A DNA stretch of 61,844 nucleotides from Candidatus Kapaibacterium sp. (lineage in GTDB: Bacteria > Bacteroidota > Ignavibacteria > Kapaibacteriales > UBA4661): NCBI GenBank assembly GCA_004292595.1, contig RDXM01000088.1:1-61844 (forward strand). The letters are read 5' to 3'. Shown piece after piece: positions 51,556 to 61,750 of the stretch; the stretch's first letter is position 1, and each line of letters begins with the position of its first letter. A program made the position numbers and the translations under genes. A model generated the notes under the pieces. That model saw only the letters and a list, made by a program, of their open reading frames with translations, was not told where the DNA came from and did no database searches.

Positions 51556-53298
51556 ATGATGCACTTCATCACGAACAGTTCTCTTCTATCGTTCAAGCGT
51601 TTGCGGATATTGCCCTCCGTGCTGCGAAGCGTATTTCTTTGTTTCGCAGTGCTGTATCACACAGACGCAAGCCGCGCACAATCTCCCGCTATGCGCAATG
51701 CGCAGCATCGGCTTACGTCCGATATTCCCAAGCCACTGACAGGACAAAATAATCCCAACGGCATCAAGCTGACGCTCCAAGATAGCTTGGCTGCCATCGA
51801 ACAGCTTCGTGCAAGTATTGGCGGGCTTCTTAGCGAACATTCCAAGACATTTGCTCACAGCAAAACGAGTTTTGGTGTTTATGTGCATTCGCTCTCGCGC
51901 GGTAAGGATTTGTACAGCACTAACGCACAACTCGCATTTACGCCCGCTTCTACCACGAAACTCTTTTCTACCTTTGGCGCGTTGGATAAATTCGGTGCGG
52001 CACATTTTGTGGAAACAAGCGTTCTGACCGAAGCAACAGAAGTGCGCGAAGGTGTGCTGGAGGGCAATGTATATCTTGTCGGGCGCGGCGACCCGCTTCT
52101 TTCAGTGGCAGATTTGGAGCGCCTTGCCGACCAAGTTGCCCATGCAGGAATAAAGCGCATTACGGGCAATATCTGTGGCGATGATAGCTTTTTTGACCGC
52201 GTTACTAATCGCAGGGAATATAGCGGCGACGATGAAGAAGTGCAGCCTACCGCGCCTATTAGTGCGCTCAGTATTAATCGCAATTTGATAACCGTGATTG
52301 TCAGCGCAAGTGCTGGTGCTTCGCACGTTGGCGTACAGACATTTCCCAGCAGCAACGATGCTTTTAGTTTTGACGTAGAAGCCACTGTTCATGCTCCGCC
52401 AAAGAAAAAGAAACGCGGCGCAGTAGCACGATTTGGTATTTCGATTGCCGAGCAGTTTGGGCAGCCGAACGGAAAACAACGCTTTGTTATTCGCGGTACA
52501 ATGGCTCCCGGCACAACGATTTCTAAAGTATTTTTTATTGCTAATCCTGCTCTGACAGCCGCAGATATGCTGCGCAAACGCCTCCAAGCATCGGGCATTC
52601 AGATTGACGGAGGAACGCTCCTCAAGCAATCACCACCAACGGTTTCCGAGCTTGCAACGGTACAACGCCCGATTACCGATATTATCAACATCGTCAATAA
52701 AAAAAGCGACAATTTTGCTGCCGAACACGTCTTCAAGATGCTGGGCGGCTCGACGCTGGATAATCCCTCGCCAGAAATTGCCGCGAAAGACAACCACACC
52801 GTACAGGCTTCGATTGAGCAGATTCAAGGTGCGCTCAGGGAATACGGCATTGTAACAACCACCAGCAGCGTAGCGATTTACGACGGTTCGGGGTTGTCTC
52901 GGCGAAATAAAATCTCTCCCAGTACGCTCGTGCGCTTGCTCGACCGCGTACAAAACGCACCCTTTAGTAATGAATACTTCAACTCGCTTTCTATTGGCGG
53001 CTTAGACGGCACCCTACAACATCGGATGCGCGGCACAAACGCAGAGTACAATGCACGGGCAAAAACTGGCACACACAAAAACGTGAGCGCACTGGCAGGC
53101 TACGTGAAGACGCTCGACGGCGAGCGATTAGCATTTTCGTTTATGTTCAACGGAAATGCCGTTTGGCTCTACAAAGGGCTTGAAAACAAGCTCTGCGAAA
53201 TGCTCTCGAACTTCTCCTATTTTGGCTCGAAAGAATCTACTGCGCCGCTTGATTCCACAAGCACGGAGGACAGTGTCAGCGCAAAAGAGCTGAACTAA
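51556..53298 (+). CDS. dacB: D-alanyl-D-alanine carboxypeptidase/endopeptidase (PBP4, peptidase S13)
   Basis: This periplasmic low-molecular-weight PBP trims or cuts peptidoglycan cross-links. The 580-residue protein has a signal peptide (to ~41, SRAQ) and the S13 active-site set: STTK at 132-135 in TPASTTKLFS, SDN at 384-386, and KTGT at 503-506. The large insert between the first two motifs is the S13 hallmark, and it includes a very basic PPKKKKRG stretch (~277-283). The C-terminus is a polar Ser/Thr tail. Two consecutive ATGs are available; the first is listed. Together with NamZ it points to peptidoglycan turnover functions in the window. Confidence 0.94.
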   Translation: MMHFITNSSLLSFKRLRILPSVLRSVFLCFAVLYHTDASRAQSPAMRNAQHRLTSDIPKPLTGQNNPNGIKLTLQDSLAAIEQLRASIGGLLSEHSKTFAHSKTSFGVYVHSLSRGKDLYSTNAQLAFTPASTTKLFSTFGALDKFGAAHFVETSVLTEATEVREGVLEGNVYLVGRGDPLLSVADLERLADQVAHAGIKRITGNICGDDSFFDRVTNRREYSGDDEEVQPTAPISALSINRNLITVIVSASAGASHVGVQTFPSSNDAFSFDVEATVHAPPKKKKRGAVARFGISIAEQFGQPNGKQRFVIRGTMAPGTTISKVFFIANPALTAADMLRKRLQASGIQIDGGTLLKQSPPTVSELATVQRPITDIINIVNKKSDNFAAEHVFKMLGGSTLDNPSPEIAAKDNHTVQASIEQIQGALREYGIVTTTSSVAIYDGSGLSRRNKISPSTLVRLLDRVQNAPFSNEYFNSLSIGGLDGTLQHRMRGTNAEYNARAKTGTHKNVSALAGYVKTLDGERLAFSFMFNGNAVWLYKGLENKLCEMLSNFSYFGSKESTAPLDSTSTEDSVSAKELN

Positions 53299-53410
53299 AG
53301 GATGAAATATGAGGGCTGAAAATTGTAAAACCTAGCAAAGACAAGTTCCGCAACGACTTTTTTCACGAACAAACGTAGCTTATAGCGCGTATTTACTAGG
53401 TTATGAGACT

Positions 53411-53458
53411 TCATCCCTCAGATTTCATCCCTCAGATTTCATCCCTCAGATTTCATCC
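53411..53458. repeat. 14-bp tandem repeat, 3.4 copies
   Basis: TCATCCCTCAGATT is repeated perfectly three times plus a partial copy. It lies between the convergent PBP4 and DnaQ-UvrC genes and ends 8 bp from the stop codon of the latter. It is non-coding. Confidence 0.85.
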
Positions 53459-53465
53459 TTTCCTC

Positions 53466-55292
53466 TCAGGCTGCTTCTTCTGCCGCTTCGTAGCTGCGCG
53501 GTGGTGTGGAAAGGGCTTGGTAGAGCATTGTTTCGAGTTTTTCCTGTACCGCGCTTATTTCCTGCTTTTCCACGTATAAAAACATTCCCGATGCACGGTG
53601 CTGATAAACCCAGCTTGCAATGATGCGGATTTCGTCAATCTCTTCTTTTGCACAATGCTTGGGTGCTGCGCTTGCGTCGGTATAAACGTGTTCCAGCATT
53701 TTTGCCAGTTCCTTCATCGGCAGTTTTTTTCCTATCAAGCGTTGAAATTTCAAGCGTCCATGTCGAATAAAAAACACTTCCACTTTTTTATCGAAATCCT
53801 GCGTTGGAAGCACGATAATCACGTTGTTTTCGTTGATGGACGAAGAAATTTGCCGTTGCCGAAAAAAGACGCGCTCAAGCTCTTTCATGCGATTGCGCAA
53901 CAAGGCAGCATCTTCAAATTCTAAGCGCTGCGAGCTTTCCTGCATTGCCACTTTCAGTGCCGCCACCACGCCAAGCTGCTCGCCGCTTAAAAATCTTCGC
54001 ACTGCGAGGACTTCTTGCTCGTAGCTTTCGAGTGGTTGTAGTTCTGCGCAGGGCGCACCACATCTATCAATTTGATGATAAAAACAGGGCGAAAAATCTG
54101 GGCTGATGGTTATTGGTTCGGTGCATTTGCGGAGTTTGAAGGTGCGATTGACCATTTCAATAATTGCTTCTGCCGAGCCACGCGACCCAAAGGGACCAAA
54201 GTATTCCGCGCCGTCGTCGTTAATTTCAAAGCATATATCCAAGCGCGGGAGTGTGTCGCTAAAGCTGCCGTCTTCGCGCCGTGCTTGTAGCGGTGCGCCC
54301 AAGCGCAAAAATGGATAACGACGGTATTTCTTGATAAGCGTGTTGTAGCGCGGTGTGTGGGTTTTTATTTCCTTCGATTCGAGCAGCAACGCCGATAGCT
54401 CTGTGCCTGTGGTTTGCCATTGCACATCACGTACTTGCTTGACGAGTTCTTTAATTTTTGCCGTATGCTGCGCCGAAGCAAGGAAATACGAGCCAACGCG
54501 GGATTTTAGTGATTTTGCTTTGCCGATGTACAAGAGCGTGTCGTGTTCGTCGCGGAAGTAATAGACTCCCGGCTCGTCGGGAAGCTCGCGGAGGCGTTCC
54601 TGAAGGGCTTGGATGGATTTCGGTGGCTTTTTGAATTGCTCAAGGCGTTTGTTTTGGAAGGACAGCAATTCTTCGAGCGTTTGGACGTTGAATTGTTCTT
54701 GCAAAATCTCCAGCATCCGCACCAGTACGTGCGCGGTGGCAAAGGCATCGCCGTGCGCACGGTGGCGATTTTTGATAGCAATATCAAAGTATGAAGAAAG
54801 TGCGCTCAAGTTTAATTTTGTACGCTTTGGAAAGAGGCGTTTACTGATTTTGTAAGTACAGAGGCGCGGAATATCGGCAATGGGTAGATTGCTGCGCACG
54901 AAGGAATTGGAGACGAATGACCAATCAAAAGCAACATTATGTGCGACAAAAACTGCGTACGGCTGGGCAAACAATGGGCGCAAACTCCGCATTACGTCGT
55001 GGGTTTCGGGCGCATTGACCACCATTGCATCGTTGATGCCCGTAATGTGCGTAATTGAGCCGGGAATATGCTGGCGTGGATTGACAAGCGACGAAAATTC
55101 TTCAACAATTTCGCCATCGCGCACGACAATACAGGCAATCTCCGTGATACGGTTATCTCTTCCGCTTGGTCCGGTCGTTTCCACATCCACCACCAAAAAA
55201 GGCACTTCGGAAATATGAATATCCGAGGGGTCGAGCGTGGACGACGGCGGATTGGTAATAAAGGTAAGAGAGACTGGAGTATCAGTATTCAT
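53466..55292 (-). CDS. DnaQ-type exonuclease fused to the N-terminal half of UvrC
   Basis: The 608-residue protein has a DEDDh 3'-5' exonuclease domain (residues ~30-200: DVETTG with D36 and E38, HNVAFDWSF, HRAHGDAFAT). This is followed by a GIY-YIG nuclease of UvrC/Cho type (~238-320: PGVYYFRD, LYIGKAKSLKSRVGSYF). The UvrC Cys segment CFYHQIDRCGAPC and a UVR helix (LEFEDAALLRNRMKELE) that could bind UvrB come next. The C-terminal endonuclease V-like and helix-hairpin-helix parts of UvrC are missing. A DnaQ-GIY-YIG fusion of this kind is known in actinobacteria and Bacteroidota and is thought to act in DNA repair as a Cho-like backup for UvrC. Confidence 0.93.
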   Translation of the reverse strand: MNTDTPVSLTFITNPPSSTLDPSDIHISEVPFLVVDVETTGPSGRDNRITEIACIVVRDGEIVEEFSSLVNPRQHIPGSITHITGINDAMVVNAPETHDVMRSLRPLFAQPYAVFVAHNVAFDWSFVSNSFVRSNLPIADIPRLCTYKISKRLFPKRTKLNLSALSSYFDIAIKNRHRAHGDAFATAHVLVRMLEILQEQFNVQTLEELLSFQNKRLEQFKKPPKSIQALQERLRELPDEPGVYYFRDEHDTLLYIGKAKSLKSRVGSYFLASAQHTAKIKELVKQVRDVQWQTTGTELSALLLESKEIKTHTPRYNTLIKKYRRYPFLRLGAPLQARREDGSFSDTLPRLDICFEINDDGAEYFGPFGSRGSAEAIIEMVNRTFKLRKCTEPITISPDFSPCFYHQIDRCGAPCAELQPLESYEQEVLAVRRFLSGEQLGVVAALKVAMQESSQRLEFEDAALLRNRMKELERVFFRQRQISSSINENNVIIVLPTQDFDKKVEVFFIRHGRLKFQRLIGKKLPMKELAKMLEHVYTDASAAPKHCAKEEIDEIRIIASWVYQHRASGMFLYVEKQEISAVQEKLETMLYQALSTPPRSYEAAEEAA

Positions 55293-55606
55293 GCGGTTTT
55301 GAGAAGAAAAGCCCTAGCATATAGTTTTGTGCGCTACGTGACAATCTCAGTTCCCACTCAGAAATGTACGCCGTGCGCATAGCAAAGTACGAACTCTGAA
55401 TGCTGCTTCTGTGCTTATTTCAGAGCCGCACACTTCATCACGTACACTTCATCGTTTTCATATTTATGTTTTTTACGAAGCAGGGTTGAGAGTCTCACTG
55501 TTATTGCATAGACAATATAGCGAGAATAGTGAGACTCTTGAAGAAGAATTGAGAAACTATATGAAAAATCATCATATCCTCGCACGTTCGTCGCACGTTT
55601 GTCGCA
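55293..55606. other. Gene-free interval with one inverted repeat
   Basis: This 314-bp stretch has no supported gene. It contains the dyad AGAGTCTCACT (55489-55499) and AGTGAGACTCT (55528-55538), separated by 28 bp without a T-run. This is a possible transcript end or stem for the membrane protein gene. Confidence 0.5.
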
Positions 55607-56302
55607 TCATCGCACGTGCCGAAGCGACGCAATATGCCCCAAAACAGCTATCGGCACCACCACCGTCGGCAACCACACAAACGGAAACGAGAGAATGACG
55701 GTGTTTGCTGGTTCGTTCATAAACACGCGAAACGGTACGGGTGTTGATACGACGGCAACAACGACGATATTGAGCAAAATTGCGAGCGATACCCAATTCC
55801 ATGCGATAAGTGCAGTGCGAGATATTTTGTTTTGGACAAGCAACCGCGCTACTATTGGCGCGGTCAAGCCAACAAGAATATCGAAATTACGCCCTTCAAA
55901 GGTCATTTGTACGGGAATAACATTAGCTAAAAATAATTGCCACAAGATAAGCTCCATCACCACACGAAACACCTGAAAACCCACTATCCATGCGGGCGAG
56001 AGTGCTTTTAAAAGCTCACCAACTTTTCGAGAACGAGCAAACAGTACCATCCCTAAGAGCGTCGGTGCAACAAGAAAAAAAAGACGCGGCGGCTGTGCGT
56101 CGAACTGCCAAAGAAATGACGTAGATGCGACACCCGCCGTGAGGCATAACCACGCTCCTATCCCTACTGCTGTCAGAACAACAATGCGTGGATGAGAGCC
56201 TGTTTTCTGGACGGCAGTGCGCACGGCGAGCAAGAGTACAACGACGAGCGCGAGCGTCAGGGCAATAAACTCGGCGTTCAAAAGAAGTGGGGTTGGTGTC
56301 AT
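55607..56302 (-). CDS. Integral membrane protein of unknown function
   Basis: I do not recognise this 231-residue protein by name. It has about seven hydrophobic helices (FIALTLALVVVLLLAV, VVLTAVGIGAWLCLTAGVA, LFFLVAPTLLGMVLFA, and four more). Conserved-looking polar spots are PAWIVGFQVFRVVMELILWQ, VIPVQMTFEGRNFDIL and NEPANTVILSFPFVWLP. Similar seven-helix proteins are common as hypothetical proteins in Bacteroidota. The strand-edge positions of Glu, Gln and Arg within helices could form a polar site, but no function should be assigned. Confidence 0.75.
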   Translation of the reverse strand: MTPTPLLLNAEFIALTLALVVVLLLAVRTAVQKTGSHPRIVVLTAVGIGAWLCLTAGVASTSFLWQFDAQPPRLFFLVAPTLLGMVLFARSRKVGELLKALSPAWIVGFQVFRVVMELILWQLFLANVIPVQMTFEGRNFDILVGLTAPIVARLLVQNKISRTALIAWNWVSLAILLNIVVVAVVSTPVPFRVFMNEPANTVILSFPFVWLPTVVVPIAVLGHIASLRHVR

Positions 56303-56631
56303 ATTGAGCTTACCAAGAATGGTAGAGAAAAGATATTGAATGTCAAAAGCAAAGTTGAATGAAACAGCAAATATACGCTATTTACCTTGTTTTTGTTGAA
56401 GCTGCTGAATGACTGCCAAACTGTCGTTTTGTTCTGACAACTTGGCAGCCGCGTCAATCCTCGCGCTGGAGCGATTCTGCCACATTGGCGCACGATTGGT
56501 ATTTTTCTGCCAAAATGTCGTGAAAACCGCATCACAACTATCGTTGAAACACTTTGGCACACTTTTCGTAAATATCTCCTGCGAAAGCACATCAATAAAT
56601 TCCCATCAACATTTCTCAAGGAGACGCAACC
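56303..56631. other. Gene-free upstream region of the Hsp20 cluster
   Basis: This 329-bp stretch has no gene I support; short minus-strand frames here look like chance. The right end holds AAGGAG 9 bases before the first Hsp20 ATG. No CIRCE-like element (TTAGCACTC/GAGTGCTAA) is visible. Confidence 0.5.
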
Positions 56632-57108
56632 ATGCGCAATTTCTCATATAACTTCGACCCGCGTGATTTCCAACGCTTCCAAAATGCTGCTGAAACGGTC
56701 GCTGACCGCCTCGGTGATTTCTTCAACGAAATGAACAAAAACATCAATGTTGATGTGGACATCACCAAGCAGAAACAGGGCGTAAAATCTCGTATTGACG
56801 TTATCGAAGACGAAAATAACGTGTACGTTCATGCAGAACTTCCGGGCATCGCAAAAGAAGATGTTTTGGTGTCGATGAGCGAGGACAAAGTCCTCACAAT
56901 TAAAGCAAATAAACGCCGTTTGTACGATGATAACGCTCGCTCCATCCGCAATGAACGCGCGTTTGGCGAATACACCCGCACTATTACGATTGAGCAAGAA
57001 ATCAAGACCGACAGCATTTCGGCAACCTTCCGCGATGGTGTTCTGACCGTAACGCTTCCGAAGCCAGAATCTGCTCGTCCGAAAACAGTAAATATCAACA
57101 TTCAATAA
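56632..57108 (+). CDS. Small heat-shock protein Hsp20, copy 1
   Basis: This 158-residue ATP-independent chaperone holds unfolding proteins in the cytoplasm. The alpha-crystallin domain spans ~50-148: DVIEDENNVYVHAELPGIAKEDV, a central KVLTIKANKRR strand and the signature DGVLTVTLPKPE. The C-terminal VNINI provides an IxI-type assembly motif. The N-terminal arm is rich in Phe, Asn and Asp (NFDPRDFQRFQNA). It is first of three tandem Hsp20 genes; the gap to the next is 35 bp with an AAGGAA binding site. Confidence 0.95.
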   Translation: MRNFSYNFDPRDFQRFQNAAETVADRLGDFFNEMNKNINVDVDITKQKQGVKSRIDVIEDENNVYVHAELPGIAKEDVLVSMSEDKVLTIKANKRRLYDDNARSIRNERAFGEYTRTITIEQEIKTDSISATFRDGVLTVTLPKPESARPKTVNINIQ

Positions 57109-57143
57109 ACACACTCAACATTTTTTCATAAGGAATTACTACA

Positions 57144-57644
57144 ATGGCAACAAGCATCTATCATCCGATGAACCGCGTTATCAACGAATTGAACCTCCGC
57201 ATCAACAATATGCCGCGCTATGCTGGCGAAGTTGTGCAAATCGCAAATGCGTACGTTCCGAAAATGGACGTTGTCTTGAACAACGCATTCAACAACGGCG
57301 TACTCGGCAATATCGTTCTTGCTCCCCGCGTTGATGCGATTGAAGACACAGCAGCATACGTCATCGTTGCAGAACTTGCGGGCGTTACAAAAGAAGACGT
57401 AACGATTACCGTACAAGAGCGCGTTCTCACGATTGCAGGCGAGAAAAAACGCCCAGCAAACGCAGAAAATGTACAATTCCTTGCAAAAGGTCGTCGCTTC
57501 GGTAAATTCGAGCGTTCGTTTGAATTGCCAGAAAATGCAGCGACAGAAGGCATCAAAGCTGAATTTGCGCATGGTCTCTTGACCTTGACTGTACCAAAAG
57601 TTGCTGTGAAACAACCAGAAACCATCACGGTTGCAATTCAGTAA
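57144..57644 (+). CDS. Small heat-shock protein Hsp20, copy 2
   Basis: The 166-residue protein has an alpha-crystallin domain (~65-165) with DAIEDTAAYVIVAELAGVTKED, ERVLTIAGEKKRP and HGLLTLTVPKVAVKQPETI. The last residues TVAIQ weakly resemble an IxI tail. The N-terminal arm (IYHPMNRVINELNLRINNMP) differs from copy 1, so the copies have diverged and may form mixed or separate oligomers. It is co-transcribed with copy 1 and followed by a stem-loop and copy 3. Confidence 0.93.
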   Translation: MATSIYHPMNRVINELNLRINNMPRYAGEVVQIANAYVPKMDVVLNNAFNNGVLGNIVLAPRVDAIEDTAAYVIVAELAGVTKEDVTITVQERVLTIAGEKKRPANAENVQFLAKGRRFGKFERSFELPENAATEGIKAEFAHGLLTLTVPKVAVKQPETITVAIQ

Positions 57645-57668
57645 GAGCAGCAATTTTTGAGTAGTGAG

Positions 57669-57702
57669 GCGGTGTTGGTTTGTAATATTTTATCAACACC
57701 GC
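57669..57702 (+). other. Stem-loop between Hsp20 copies 2 and 3
   Basis: GCGGTGTTG pairs with CAACACCGC across a 16-base AT-rich loop. There is no following T-run, so it may be a processing or stability element rather than a terminator. Confidence 0.6.
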
Positions 57703-57778
57703 TTCATGACTTAATTCCTCATCTCACCTTTCACACTACCACAACAATTTTTTTCACTTTTTTGGAGGTCATTGCAGA

Positions 57779-58504
57779 ATGAATTCCGAAACAAACCCAG
57801 CAAATATCATGGAATCTCAAACAGAATTTCAGACAGAATCTCAAGCACAACAAACAGAGCAAACAACACCTAACACACAAGCAGCAGAAGCCGTACAAGC
57901 GGCTGGTGTAGCGGTTAGCAAAGCTGTTAATCACACAGTAAATCAAGTTGTAAACGAAGCGCGTAGCACCTTCCAACGCTTTGAGGCATTCCGTGAATTA
58001 GAGCGCATCAGCAATGAAGTTGGCAGCAAAGTTAGCAGCCAAGCAAGTTCGTTCTTCACACGCGAATCGCTTACAAACCTCTTGAATACAGACTTCATCG
58101 GCGGAACAGCTCTCAGCGACGTAGCAAAGCGTTTCACGATGGGCAATCTTATTCAAAACCCGATTTCTGTGCCGTTTTCCGTGCGCGTCGATGTTGCTGA
58201 AGACCACGACAATGTGTATATGCACATCGAACTTCCAGGCATCGAAAAAGAACACGTGAGCCTGAACGTCAGCAATGACCGCGTTCTGACCATCAAAGGC
58301 GAGCGCAAAAATGAATTCAAAGAAGAAGGTAAATCCTTCCTCCGCATGGAACGCAGCTACGGCGCATTTGAGCGCAGCTTCACGCTTCCTGCGAATGTGA
58401 AAACCGATAGCATCAATGCGCAGTTTGAGCATGGTGTACTCAGCCTCACGCTCCCAAAAACAGAAGAATCAAAGCCAAAAATGATTGCAATTGAAGTAAA
58501 GTAA
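57779..58504 (+). CDS. Small heat-shock protein Hsp20, copy 3, with long N-terminal arm
   Basis: The 241-residue protein has its alpha-crystallin domain near 135-235: VDVAEDHDNVYMHIELPGIEKE, DRVLTIKGERK and HGVLSLTLPKTEESKP. It is preceded by an unusual ~130-residue arm, first Gln/Thr/Glu-rich and then helical (AVSKAVNHTVNQVVNEARSTF; REL...VSSQASSFF). The tail MIAIEVK holds an IxI/V motif. GGAGG about 10 bases before the ATG supports the start. The arm is much longer than in the two upstream copies and may target this chaperone to membranes or specific clients; that is inference. Confidence 0.93.
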   Translation: MNSETNPANIMESQTEFQTESQAQQTEQTTPNTQAAEAVQAAGVAVSKAVNHTVNQVVNEARSTFQRFEAFRELERISNEVGSKVSSQASSFFTRESLTNLLNTDFIGGTALSDVAKRFTMGNLIQNPISVPFSVRVDVAEDHDNVYMHIELPGIEKEHVSLNVSNDRVLTIKGERKNEFKEEGKSFLRMERSYGAFERSFTLPANVKTDSINAQFEHGVLSLTLPKTEESKPKMIAIEVK

Positions 58505-58952
58505 TTGCAGGAATATGATTGCCGCGTGGCGATTTTTTGGTAAATTGAAGGCTGTTTTGCAAATGCTTCTCAAGTAGATTTTTACAACAAGCATTTGCAC
58601 CAAAGGTTAAGTTTCACAAACGACAGGTTTTGAATGAAGAATGGTTTTCTCAGTGCTGTGGGAAGTTTTTTATTTGACTTCTTTAATGGCACACCGCCCC
58701 AGCAATCAAGCCCTCTTTGCAAACATGATTCCTTGCTTTTCGGCGATGGATTCTTAGCACAAGCGGAAGATTAACGCGAGGGGCGGCAGAGAACAAAAGA
58801 TTTATCCGCATCATGCTTCACAAGCAAGCAACCATGCGGCATCCGTGAGAGACATCACAACATTACGGATGACGGCTTACACGAAACGCACGTAACTGTG
58901 CAGCTTGTAGGCGGTCATCCGTAATGTGCGTAAAAGACGAAAAGGTAGGATT
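58505..58952. other. Hairpin-rich gene-free region upstream of the HEPN pair
   Basis: This is 448 bp with no protein gene. It has three structured elements. TGCAAATGCTT/AAGCATTTGCA (58558-58599) has a 20-base loop. CATCCGT at 58840-58846 can pair with ACGGATG at 58866-58872. The perfect 14-bp stem ACATTACGGATGAC/GTCATCCGTAATGT (58860-58927) reuses that ACGGATG. The last two are mutually exclusive. The last stem ends 25 bp before the HEPN start and its AGGTAGG binding site. Confidence 0.7.
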
Positions 58953-59326
58953 ATGAAAGAATCGTTTATTGCGCGAGCAAAAGAGAATATCCTCGATGCA
59001 GAAATAGCCTTCAACGGCGGCAGATACAATGCTTGTGCGAACCGTGCATATTACGCGGCGTTTCATGCGGCGATTGCGGCACTCAAGCACTTCGGGCATA
59101 CACCGCCGAGTATTGACCATTCGCCTGTTAGTGGGAATTTTAGCAAATATCTTATCCATGAGCGGAAAGTATTTCCCTCAACGATAACAAATGAACTAAA
59201 AGAAATCATGAAGATTCGTGGCAAAGCGGATTATAGCGAGACAGGAATTGGTAAGCAACTCGCCGCAGCACAGCTAAAACGTGCAACAATTTTTGTTCAT
59301 CTTGTCCTACAAAAAATTGAAGAACC

Positions 59327-59330
<4 letters not shown>
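58953..59330 (+). CDS. HEPN-domain protein with RNase-type Rx6H motif
   Basis: The 125-residue all-helical protein matches HEPN: the opening helix KESFIARAKENILDAEIAFNGG, then YNACANRAYYAAFHAAIAAL with R31 and H38 (R-x6-H, within the R-x4-6-H signature of HEPN ribonucleases). A third helix (TNELKEIMKIRGKADYSETGIG) and a final one complete the domain. Many such proteins are toxins paired with MNT nucleotidyltransferase antitoxins, but none is present here. The stop overlaps the start of the next gene by 4 bp (ATGA), indicating translational coupling. It is preceded by a hairpin-rich leader. Confidence 0.88.
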
Positions 59331-61647
<2,317 letters not shown>

Positions 61648-61676
61648 GGTGTGAAGGTGTGTATGCACCTTTGCGG

Positions 61677-61732
61677 GAAAAGGCCCTGTATGCAAGATCA
61701 AAATATTATATTGTCTTGTGTGCAGGGCTTTT
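61677..61732 (+). terminator. Terminator after dnaK
   Basis: AAAAGGCCCTG pairs with CAGGGCTTTT (one bulged G), and the stem is extended by CAAGA/TCTTG around an AT-rich loop. The stem ends in a T-run and lies about 30 bp past the dnaK stop. Confidence 0.75.
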
Positions 61733-61750
61733 GGTTGTAAGTAGGTGAGC

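Noticed and set aside
55411-55698. 95-residue plus-strand frame near the membrane protein gene
   Set aside because: It overlaps the 3' part of the membrane protein gene on the other strand and has no plausible protein character.
56555-56580. TTGGCAC followed by T-rich sequence, resembling a sigma54 promoter
   Set aside because: The second half (TTGC at the right spacing) is missing, and the window gives no sigma54 context for the heat-shock genes.
56299-56619. Small minus-strand frames upstream of the Hsp20 cluster
   Set aside because: They have unlikely composition (Arg/Cys/Ser-rich), overlap each other in different frames, and have no start signal. The region is better read as regulatory.
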